DNA from: Armatimonadota bacterium
GTDB lineage: Bacteria; Armatimonadota; Hebobacteria; Hebobacterales; WVXJ01
Reading direction: 5' to 3'
Assembly (NCBI GenBank): GCA_011773575.1
Contig: WVXJ01000076.1
Coordinates: 34,159 to 47,457, forward strand
Length of the DNA: 13,299 nt
The notes beneath the pieces were generated by a model that did not search any database, was not told the DNA's origin, and saw only the letters and a list, made by a program, of their open reading frames with translations. Each line of letters opens with the position of its first letter. Within the stretch, counting starts at the first letter, position 1. Both the position numbers and the translations under genes were made by a program. This document shows, in pieces, positions 1 through 4,743 of the stretch.

Positions 1-314
1 ACCAGTATCTTGGTCTGACCGACAATCTCTTCACCGAGGAAGACCATAGCGATGGGCCCTTCGAGCCATTCCACCACATCTCCACAGCCGGCTTTCTCGG
101 CCGCGCGCCTCAGCAGGTTGTTCTTTACCACCTGGTAGGCTGCCCCCTGGGCGCGGAGGGCACTGCGCAATTCCCCCATCGCCTTCACCGACATCCCCCG
201 ATAGTCGGTGAGAAGCAGGCCTGCGCTCTCTTTCAGTCTCTCGGCCAGGTCACCGACCGCCTTCACTTTTTCCGGTCTCGGCTCTCGGTTTTCTGTCTCT
301 TCTCTGGGTGTCAT
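1..314 (-). CDS. rplJ: 50S ribosomal protein L10 (partial, C-terminus outside window)
   Basis: L10 forms the base of the ribosomal stalk: it binds 23S rRNA together with L11 and carries the L7/L12 dimers. About 104 N-terminal residues are visible. They include the family signatures LLLTDYRGMSV, VVKNNLLRRAAEKAG and GPIAMVF, in the order and spacing expected for L10. The chosen start is the ATG at 314-312. It gives an N-terminal tail roughly ten residues longer than usual, rich in Glu and Arg. A purine-rich GAGGTGGAG lies directly against the ATG, so Shine-Dalgarno spacing is short, and an in-frame GTG at codon 17 is a possible alternative. The gene follows rplA after a 260-nt leader with an intrinsic terminator, so expression is probably controlled by attenuation. 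rplL would be expected next but lies outside the window. Identity is secure; only the exact start is uncertain. Confidence 0.93.
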   Translation of the reverse strand, partial: MTPREETENREPRPEKVKAVGDLAERLKESAGLLLTDYRGMSVKAMGELRSALRAQGAAYQVVKNNLLRRAAEKAGCGDVVEWLEGPIAMVFLGEEIVGQTKIL

Positions 315-350
315 CTCCACCTCGCTGCTGAACTGGGTAGTACAAAAAAT

Positions 351-375
351 TTCCCTCGCCGGTTCGGCGAGGGAA
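351..375 (-). terminator. Intrinsic terminator/attenuator upstream of rplJ
   Basis: On the minus strand, an 11-bp perfect stem (TTCCCTCGCCG paired with CGGCGAGGGAA around a 3-nt loop, drawn as a full palindrome) is followed at once by ATTTTTTG. This is a textbook Rho-independent terminator. It lies about 37 nt upstream of the rplJ start and inside the rplA-rplJ gap. It must therefore either reduce read-through from rplA or act as the terminator half of a regulated leader. Confidence 0.87.
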
Positions 376-527
376 GCGCAGATTGCAGAAGCAGGCGTCA
401 TCCTGCGGGTACAATTCATCTCCGCAATACGCGGAGACTACGCTCTCCCTGCCTCGGCAGGCAGGCCGCCGGAGGCTTCAGTGGTCCAAACCCTGAACCT
501 CCCCAGGCCCTTTGCCCTTTTTGGACC
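351..527 (-). ncRNA. Putative L10 leader (rplJ autoregulatory mRNA leader)
   Basis: The rplA-rplJ gap, read on the minus strand, is rich in nested hairpins. An 8-bp closing stem pairs GGTCCAAA (527-520) with TTTGGACC (490-483). Downstream is a CCTGCC/GGCAGG hairpin whose loop supplies the string CCTGCCGAGG. Then comes a 7-bp TCTCCGC/GCGGAGA hairpin at 419-437, a short GCAGG/CCTGC stem, and the terminator at 351-375. In many bacteria L10 (or the L10-L12 complex) binds a leader at this place that mimics its rRNA kink-turn site. As I recall, the Bacillus leader carries a similar CTGCCGAGG element. Position, stems and terminator fit this model, but I could not score it against the family's covariance model, and part of the usual conserved core was not clearly found. 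Confidence 0.55.
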
Positions 528-574
528 GGCTTTCTTGGGCAGGTCTATTCAGTTTCTCGATAATCCGTTTCTGT

Positions 575-1276
575 CTACTGCTCGGCCATCTCCCGCGCCA
601 GGGTGGGATCAACGGGAATGCCGGGACCCATTGTAGTGGAAAGGGTAATTTTTCGCAAGAACTGTCCTTTGGCGGAGGCAGGACGCGCCCGCAGTAGGAC
701 GCTGAGTAAGGCGGTCATGTTTTCGAGCAACTGCTCGACTGTATAAGAAGCCTTTCCCATAGGGGCATGAACCACCCCTCCCTTGTCCATGCGGAACTCA
801 ACTCTGCCTTTTTTCAATTCTGCAACCGTCTTGCCTATTTCATCTGTTACGGTGCCGGACTTCGGGTTTGGCATACGGGGGCCTAATTTCTTGCCCAGCC
901 GGCCCACCATTCTCATCAACTCCCGGCTTGCCACCAGGATATCGAAATCTCTCCAGCCTTCATCTATTTTCTTTACGAGGTCCTCGGCCCCGACCTCATC
1001 CGCGCCCGCCTGTTCCGCCTCTTGGGCCATTTCGCCGCGGGCGAAGACGGCCACGCGCGGAGTCTTGCCGCTGCCGTGAGGCAAGGCGACCACTCCCCGC
1101 ACCATTTGGTCACCCTTCGAGGCGTCAACTCCCAGAGCGACCGTCAGTTCCACTGTCTCATCGAACTTGGCGTTCGCCTTCTCCTTCATCAGTGCCAGGG
1201 CCTGCTGTGGCGCCAGCGGCTCATCCTTATTCAATTCTTTGACAAGGGCGCGATAACGCTTTCCAACTGTTGCCAT
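575..1276 (-). CDS. rplA: 50S ribosomal protein L1
   Basis: L1 forms the mobile L1 stalk of the large subunit and helps release tRNA from the E site. In many bacteria it also represses its own operon by binding the mRNA. The 233-residue product is full length. It has the N-terminal GKRYRALV block, the ALMKEKANAKFDETVEL segment, the ALPHGSGKTPRVAVFARG stretch and the diagnostic KLGPRMPNPKSGTV motif near residue 135, followed by KKGRVEFRMDKGG. The ATG start has a GAGGAG 11-13 nt upstream. It begins 2 nt after the stop codon of the small membrane-protein gene, so translation of the two is probably coupled. That upstream neighbour replaces the usual direct rplK-rplA junction. Confidence 0.97.
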   Translation of the reverse strand: MATVGKRYRALVKELNKDEPLAPQQALALMKEKANAKFDETVELTVALGVDASKGDQMVRGVVALPHGSGKTPRVAVFARGEMAQEAEQAGADEVGAEDLVKKIDEGWRDFDILVASRELMRMVGRLGKKLGPRMPNPKSGTVTDEIGKTVAELKKGRVEFRMDKGGVVHAPMGKASYTVEQLLENMTALLSVLLRARPASAKGQFLRKITLSTTMGPGIPVDPTLAREMAEQ

Positions 1277-1278
1277 AT

Positions 1279-1587
1279 TTATTCACTCTCCTCGGTGCGG
1301 TTCTCCGCCGCGCCGGAATTCATCTCCTCCAGTCTCTCCCGCAGGCGGTCTTGCTGTTCTTCCAGGCCGATGAGGATCATTCCCGCCTCACTCAGCACAA
1401 AGAAGAGCGCCGCCACCGCCGCTCCGATCAAGAATGCGCTAAAAAGAGGATAGACTACATCCGTCTTTCCACGCACCAATTGGCCGATAATACTCGCCAG
1501 CGCGCTCAGGGAGAATAGAGACGCGGCTACGGCGAAAGACCTCAGCGCCACCACCGCTACTCGCAGAACCCGGCGCTTTGGCACCAC
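1279..1587 (-). CDS. Small two-helix membrane protein between rplK and rplA, family unknown
   Basis: I do not recognise this protein. From the GTG at 1587 it has 102 residues: a basic N-terminus (VVPKRRVLR), a first hydrophobic helix at about residues 8-35, a short loop with RGKTD, a second hydrophobic helix at about 44-70, and a charged, probably coiled tail with LEEQQDRLRERLEEM ending in acidic residues. The open frame continues back to a TTG at 1632 inside rplK. The GTG codons at 1587 and 1584 are better starts, because GGAAGGAAGAAG lies just upstream. The gene begins 28 nt after rplK and stops 2 nt before rplA, on the same strand, so it is embedded in a ribosomal operon. The helix-helix-E-rich-coil pattern faintly resembles small DUF4282-like membrane proteins, but this is a weak impression. 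The coordinates and basic/hydrophobic/coil layout argue that the frame is real. Confidence 0.72.
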   Translation of the reverse strand: MVPKRRVLRVAVVALRSFAVAASLFSLSALASIIGQLVRGKTDVVYPLFSAFLIGAAVAALFFVLSEAGMILIGLEEQQDRLRERLEEMNSGAAENRTEESE

Positions 1588-1615
1588 AATCTTCTTCCTT
1601 CCTTCCCGGGAAAAT

Positions 1616-2041
1616 TTACTCCTCGACCTCAATCCCCATACTGCGGGCGGTGCCGGCGACTATCTTGGCGGCCGCCTCTACATCAGTGGTGTTGAGGTCT
1701 TTCAGTTTCGTCTGCGCGATCTCGCGCACCTTGTCCGCGCCTACCTTGATGGGCTCTTCCTTGCCCGCGGTGCCGGAGCCTTTCTCGATTCCGGCCGCCT
1801 TTTTCAGCAGCTCCGAGGTGGGCGGAGTCTTCAGTATAAAGGAGAAAGTGCGGTCGGCGTAGATAGTAACCTCGGCCGGCACAATGGAGCCGGCCTGATT
1901 CTGGGTCTGGGCATTGTACTGTTTGACGAACTCCATGATAGGCATACCATAAGGCGCCAGTGTGGGACCCACCGGAGGACCTGAGGTCGCCTGACCCGCT
2001 TTGATATTCAGTTTGATTACAGCCGCTACTCTCTTAGCCAC
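1616..2041 (-). CDS. rplK: 50S ribosomal protein L11
   Basis: L11 binds the GTPase-associated centre of 23S rRNA, next to the L10 stalk, and takes part in factor binding and the stringent response. The 141-residue product is of normal length. It has the N-terminal signature KLNIKAGQATSGPPVGPTLA, the FVKQYNAQTQ block, the TFSFILKTPPTSELLKKAAG linker, and the C-terminal RNA-binding domain ending in VAGTARSMGIEVEE. The start is GTG, not ATG, and is supported by a strong GGAGGT located 5 nt upstream. Just above is a promoter-like pair, so this appears to be the first gene of the operon. The usual upstream genes secE and nusG are not in the window. Confidence 0.98.
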   Translation of the reverse strand: MAKRVAAVIKLNIKAGQATSGPPVGPTLAPYGMPIMEFVKQYNAQTQNQAGSIVPAEVTIYADRTFSFILKTPPTSELLKKAAGIEKGSGTAGKEEPIKVGADKVREIAQTKLKDLNTTDVEAAAKIVAGTARSMGIEVEE

Positions 2042-2091
2042 TGGCTACCTCCATGAGTTCGATAAAATGCCCTACACAGTGCCGAAAGCGC

Positions 2092-2121
2092 ATTTTAGCA
2101 CATCCGGGCAACCCGCGCCAA
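2092..2121 (-). promoter_or_regulatory. Putative sigma-70-type promoter of the rplK operon
   Basis: On the minus strand TTGGCG (2121-2116) and TAAAAT (2097-2092) are separated by 18 nt, giving 4 of 6 and 5 of 6 matches to the -35 and -10 consensus. Transcription would begin about 40-45 nt before the rplK GTG codon. The pair lies in the only gap of size between the archease gene and rplK, where a promoter is expected. Confidence 0.6.
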
Positions 2122-2170
2122 GCCCTACTGATGAGGGCGCAAGAGCCTCATTTCGGGCTGACAGGCACCC

Positions 2171-2599
2171 TCAGACATCAAATGTCACGGTGCCCTGCCA
2201 GTCACCTTCGTGCTTTACAGAGAGGTTGTGGTAGGTAACCGCCTTTACACCCGCGCCGGTGCGGCGCACTTTCTCACTGTATCCGCCGCCCCGGACCTCG
2301 GCTCTTAGTTTCCACTGCGAGAAATCGAGAATCTTGAAATCACACAAAGCCGCCTCCTCTCGCTCGGAGAGGAAGATGAGTTCCCGCAGCCAAGCCACCA
2401 GCAAATCCTCAGCGGATTCGCCCTCCGCGGAGACGGTCCATTCTCGCTCCTCTGGCACGCTCGTCAAATCCACCTGCTGGGCGAACATGGCCGCGGCCGC
2501 GCTCTCCAGCATCGCCTCATAGGTCTCCCCATGGGCGATGATGGCCTTGTCCGCAGTATGTTCAAGCGACTCGAACCGAAAACGGCCTATCTGCTCCAC
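2171..2599 (-). CDS. Archease family protein
   Basis: Archeases are small proteins that assist the RNA ligase RtcB, speeding guanylylation of its active site in tRNA splicing and RNA repair. The 142-residue product has the N-terminal hallmark RFESLEHTADKAI, with D17 in the metal-binding position, and the C-terminal hallmark VKAVTYHNLSV followed by a TFDV terminus whose penultimate Asp (D141) is also typical. The frame is open back to an ATG at 2647 that overlaps greA. The GTG at 2599 is preferred because AGGAGG lies 5 nt upstream, and it places the conserved FRFESLEHTAD at the usual distance from the N-terminus. The gene starts 37 nt after greA and is probably cotranscribed with it. No rtcB gene is visible nearby, so its partner must be elsewhere, or the protein acts with something else. 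Confidence 0.92.
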   Translation of the reverse strand: MEQIGRFRFESLEHTADKAIIAHGETYEAMLESAAAAMFAQQVDLTSVPEEREWTVSAEGESAEDLLVAWLRELIFLSEREEAALCDFKILDFSQWKLRAEVRGGGYSEKVRRTGAGVKAVTYHNLSVKHEGDWQGTVTFDV

Positions 2600-2636
2600 C
2601 TCAGCCTCCTGCACTATTATAAGATACACGAGACGA

Positions 2637-3122
2637 TCAAGCTCCACTGCCGGCGGAAAAGGTTATGGCGGTGATTTGGAGTTTGTGGGAGCCGCCAGGG
2701 GCTTCGACTTCAATGGTGTCATTGACGCATTTGCCGATTAGTGCGCGGCCCATGGGAGAGTCAGGAGTGACGAGAATGGCATCAGAATCAGACAGACCGT
2801 TCAGGCCGATAATGAAGTGAATCTCCTCATTTGCCTGTAAGTCGAGCGCGGTAACTTTGGTGTCGACAGATATTTCACTTGCACAGGATGATTCGACCAC
2901 TTGGGCGCGGCCCAGTATGGCCTCGAGTTGTCTTATGCGCCCCTCCAAGGCGGAATGGGCGCGTTTGGCTTCATCGAGTTCCGCGTTCTCATTGAAATCC
3001 CCAAAAGAGCGAGCGTGGGCGAGGTCGGCACGTATTTTGGCCCGCTCTTGGGTTTTCAATGTTTCTATTTCGGAGCGCAGCCGCGCAAGGTTCTCTGCGG
3101 TCATCGGTATGGGTTCCGGCAT
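2637..3122 (-). CDS. greA: Transcription elongation factor GreA
   Basis: GreA enters the secondary channel of RNA polymerase and stimulates cleavage of backtracked RNA, rescuing stalled complexes. The 161-residue protein has the expected two parts: an N-terminal coiled-coil finger with the acidic tip GDFNENAELDEAK (D42 and E45 are the catalytic-tip acids) and a C-terminal FKBP-like domain with SPMGRALIGKCVNDTIEVEAPGG. The ATG at 3122 has a GAGGAG about 12 nt upstream; an internal ATG at codon 7 is less likely. It is the first gene of the greA-archease unit and is divergent from rsmG. The stop codon is 37 nt before the archease start. No clear -35/-10 pair was found upstream, although the region just before the gene is AT-richer than its surroundings. 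Confidence 0.96.
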   Translation of the reverse strand: MPEPIPMTAENLARLRSEIETLKTQERAKIRADLAHARSFGDFNENAELDEAKRAHSALEGRIRQLEAILGRAQVVESSCASEISVDTKVTALDLQANEEIHFIIGLNGLSDSDAILVTPDSPMGRALIGKCVNDTIEVEAPGGSHKLQITAITFSAGSGA

Positions 3123-3240
3123 GATGGTCCGGTTCTCCTCGAATGATTAGATTCGTTCTGCCAATGATAAAGGTAAGGATAGGACATAAGATGGGGAGCT
3201 GTCCAGGGAACAAGTAAGACGGGCTACAGGAGGCGTAACT

Positions 3241-3342
3241 TGTCTGTCCGACCATATCCAACCGCAGATTAACGCAGATGCCTGCCCTGAGCGCAGCCGA
3301 AGGGGACGGACATTAAATGTAGGGGCGAATTACCATTCGCCC
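3241..3342. repeat. Cluster of short dispersed-repeat-like motifs with inverted repeats
   Basis: Four elements lie in 100 bp. TGTCTGTCC (3241-3249) and GGACGGACA (3304-3312) form an 8-of-9 inverted repeat enclosing the rest. Inside is a direct GCAGAT repeat in CCGCAGATTAACGCAGATG. It is followed by CTGCCCTGAGCGCAGCCGAA, which resembles short intergenic strings I recall as recurring in many environmental bacterial genomes. Just outside, GGGCGAAT (3323-3330) and ATTCGCCC (3335-3342) make a perfect 8-bp hairpin with a TACC loop. No copy is seen elsewhere in this window, so repetition is inferred from resemblance only. Confidence 0.4.
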
Positions 3343-3421
3343 GAATGCAGTTTCGTCCGGCGCGGGCGCCCCGCAGTCTGCGACCCCACCCAATAATCCC
3401 CCAGTCTTCTCGATTTGCTGT

Positions 3422-3427
3422 TAGAAT
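3422..3427 (+). promoter_or_regulatory. Possible -10 element of rsmG
   Basis: TAGAAT matches the -10 consensus at 5 of 6 positions and ends 7 nt before the rsmG ATG. If used, transcription would begin at or next to the ATG and the mRNA would be leaderless. No matching -35 hexamer was found, and the ATG also lacks a Shine-Dalgarno sequence, which is the main reason to consider this. Confidence 0.3.
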
Positions 3428-3434
3428 ATCTTCA

Positions 3435-4190
3435 ATGTCAGATTTTGATTTCGAGACCTTTCGTTCTGCCTTGAGGCCGGAGGCGATTACCGTCATTTCG
3501 GGCCAACCCCAAGGCGCTTTGCCGCCACTAAGCGCGGAACAAATCGGGGCCTTTGAACGACATGCAGAAATGGTGGTGGAGGCGAATCGGGCCTTCAATC
3601 TTACGGCTATTACCGATCCCGCGGAGATGGCGATAAAACATTATCTTGATTCCTTAAGTTGCTATCTAGCGATTGATTATATATCAATCGCGTCGCTGTG
3701 CGATGTGGGTTCCGGCGCGGGTTTTCCGGCTATTCCCCTTGCGATTCTGTTTGCTCACACAAGGTTCACTCTCATCGAATCCAATCAGAAGAAGGCACGC
3801 TTCCTGCAGGCTGTAATTGAGAGTCTGGGGCTGCAAAACTGTGAGGTGATTGCTGACCGGGCGGAGGTCATCGGTCAAGGCCCATTCCGAGAGACATTCG
3901 ATGTCGTTGTGAGCCGAGGGGTTGCGCCGCTGCCCGTGTTGGTCGAGTATTGTCTGCCTCTAGTTAAGATAGATGGGACCTTTCTCGCCATGAGGGGGAG
4001 AAAAGGTGGGGAGGAGGCAGGCAGTAGCAAACAAAGCTTTGCTATATTAGGCGCAGGTGACCTTGAAATACTGAAAGTGACCCTAGGAGATGCTGGTGAA
4101 AGAGCCCTGATTACCGCCACAAAATCCCACCCGACCCCACTGAAATACCCGCGCAGGCCAGGAATACCGAGTAAAAGACCGCTCAAATAA
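3435..4190 (+). CDS. rsmG: 16S rRNA (guanine-N7)-methyltransferase RsmG
   Basis: RsmG (GidB) transfers a methyl group from S-adenosylmethionine to N7 of a guanine in the 530 loop of 16S rRNA; loss often gives low-level streptomycin resistance. The 251-residue product shows NLTAIT and KHYLDSL ahead of the SAM-binding motif DVGSGAGFPAIPLAI (from D90), the LIESNQKKARFLQAV acceptor-ribose region, SRGVAPLPVLVEYCLPL, MRGRKG, and the typical basic tail KYPRRPGIPSKRPL. The ATG at 3435 is chosen because homology starts there; the upstream open frame has no start signal. No good ribosome-binding site precedes it. The gene stands next to parS and parAB as in many bacteria, but mnmG (gidA), its common upstream partner, is absent and the upstream genes are divergent. 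Confidence 0.96.
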   Translation: MSDFDFETFRSALRPEAITVISGQPQGALPPLSAEQIGAFERHAEMVVEANRAFNLTAITDPAEMAIKHYLDSLSCYLAIDYISIASLCDVGSGAGFPAIPLAILFAHTRFTLIESNQKKARFLQAVIESLGLQNCEVIADRAEVIGQGPFRETFDVVVSRGVAPLPVLVEYCLPLVKIDGTFLAMRGRKGGEEAGSSKQSFAILGAGDLEILKVTLGDAGERALITATKSHPTPLKYPRRPGIPSKRPLK

Positions 4191-4204
4191 TACCTTTGTT
4201 CTTA

Positions 4205-4220
4205 TGTTTCACGTGAAACA
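4205..4220. promoter_or_regulatory. parS: parS chromosome-partition site
   Basis: TGTTTCACGTGAAACA is a perfect 16-bp palindrome (18 bp with the flanking A/T) and is identical to the parS consensus used by chromosomal ParB proteins across bacteria. ParB loads here, closes into a CTP-dependent clamp and spreads. It lies 14 bp after rsmG and about 520 bp before parA, the usual neighbourhood for origin-proximal parS sites. It is the only copy in the window. Confidence 0.96.
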
Positions 4221-4484
4221 TTTCTTCTCGGTACTGACGGATGCGTTACGTGGCAGGTTCTCCATTCTGCGGCTTTCATATTTGTCCCTGCCCATCGCCC
4301 CCCCTTTCTCGTACTGACGTCCACATCACCGCAACAACACCTTCATCGGCTGGCCTCCATAACGTCTTCTGCGCGCTACTCCCCTTCTTCCTTCGGTCAA
4401 GGCCCTCCATCTTAGTAGTATTGTCCCTCCGCACTGCCAAGGACAGATAACCCCGTCAGAATCCAGATCACTGGAAAAAACTCA

Positions 4485-4513
4485 TTGACACATGTGCAGC
4501 TTTCGGTTAAACT
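4485..4513 (+). promoter_or_regulatory. Putative promoter of parAB
   Basis: A perfect TTGACA (4485-4490) and TAAACT (4508-4513, 4 of 6) are separated by the ideal 17 nt. Transcription would start near 4520, giving a 5' leader of about 220 nt that contains two strong hairpins before the parA start. Confidence 0.62.
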
Positions 4514-4605
4514 TGTTTTGTTTAGTATTTCAAGAGTTACAGAAGATCTCGCCGCCGAGTCGCAGAACTTGAGAACAGCATCGAGACCCTACACTAAACC
4601 ACTAT

Positions 4606-4654
4606 GGCAGGCGGCCCCGGGGCCGCCTGCCTCGCGAACCGGTCCTCCCGGTTC
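4606..4654 (+). other. Two adjacent hairpins in the parA leader, one a perfect 26-bp palindrome
   Basis: GGCAGGCGGCCCC followed directly by its reverse complement (4606-4631) is a perfect palindrome made almost only of G and C; as RNA it would fold into a very stable stem. A second hairpin, GAACCGG with CCGGTTC around a 5-nt loop (4636-4654), follows within 5 nt. The downstream sequence is pyrimidine-rich (TCTGTCTTTCCTCTC) but has no run of T long enough for a clear intrinsic terminator. Possible roles are mRNA stabilisation, partial termination in the parA leader, or a protein-binding site. Confidence 0.7.
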
Positions 4655-4743
4655 ACTCATCTGTCTTTCCTCTCATCGCCATATAAACAGCCCCGATAGT
4701 CCTGCATGTCTTTCGCCATCCTTCCGGCCGGAGTTGGTGCGAA

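Larger units (their letters stand above)
3123..3434. other. Divergent intergenic region between greA and rsmG
   Basis: This 312-bp stretch holds the upstream regions of two divergent genes. No credible coding region was seen. The left 110 bp should hold the greA promoter, but no consensus pair could be fixed. The centre (about 3241-3342) holds a group of repeat-like motifs annotated separately. The right end has a TAGAAT hexamer just before rsmG. An open frame runs into rsmG from 3345 but has no start signal and its extra 30 residues do not belong to the family. Confidence 0.7.
4191..4743. other. Non-coding region between rsmG and parA holding parS, promoter and hairpins
   Basis: No convincing gene was found in these 553 bp; the short open frames here have no ribosome-binding sites and odd composition. 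The region holds parS near its left end, a promoter-like pair at 4485-4513, and two strong hairpins at 4606-4654 in the predicted parA leader. The stretch 4221-4484 shows only a near-repeat of TCTCGGTACTGACG (4226-4239) at 4307-4319 and a C-run, with no function I can assign. No DnaA-box consensus (TTATCCACA) was seen on either strand. Confidence 0.7.

Noticed and set aside
1588..1632. TTG start for the small membrane protein within the end of rplK
   Set aside because: The GTG codons at 1587 and 1584 follow a purine-rich GGAAGGAAGAAG and leave a sensible basic N-terminus before the first helix.
2042..2170. A terminator between the archease gene and rplK
   Set aside because: Only a 5-bp TGAGG/CCTCA stem with a 9-nt loop and no T-run was found.
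3345..3434. Upstream extension of rsmG giving 30 more residues
   Set aside because: The extension starts in the hairpin region, has no start signal and is not part of the RsmG family; the ATG at 3435 gives a normal length.
4241..4450. 69-codon plus-strand frame between parS and the parA promoter
   Set aside because: It has no Shine-Dalgarno sequence and a Pro/Ser/Cys-rich product of low plausibility; the minus strand in this stretch also has only short frames.
4191..4743. A replication origin (oriC) in the rsmG-parA gap
   Set aside because: No DnaA-box consensus, AT-rich unwinding tract or dnaA gene was seen; the gap is explained by parS, a promoter and hairpins.
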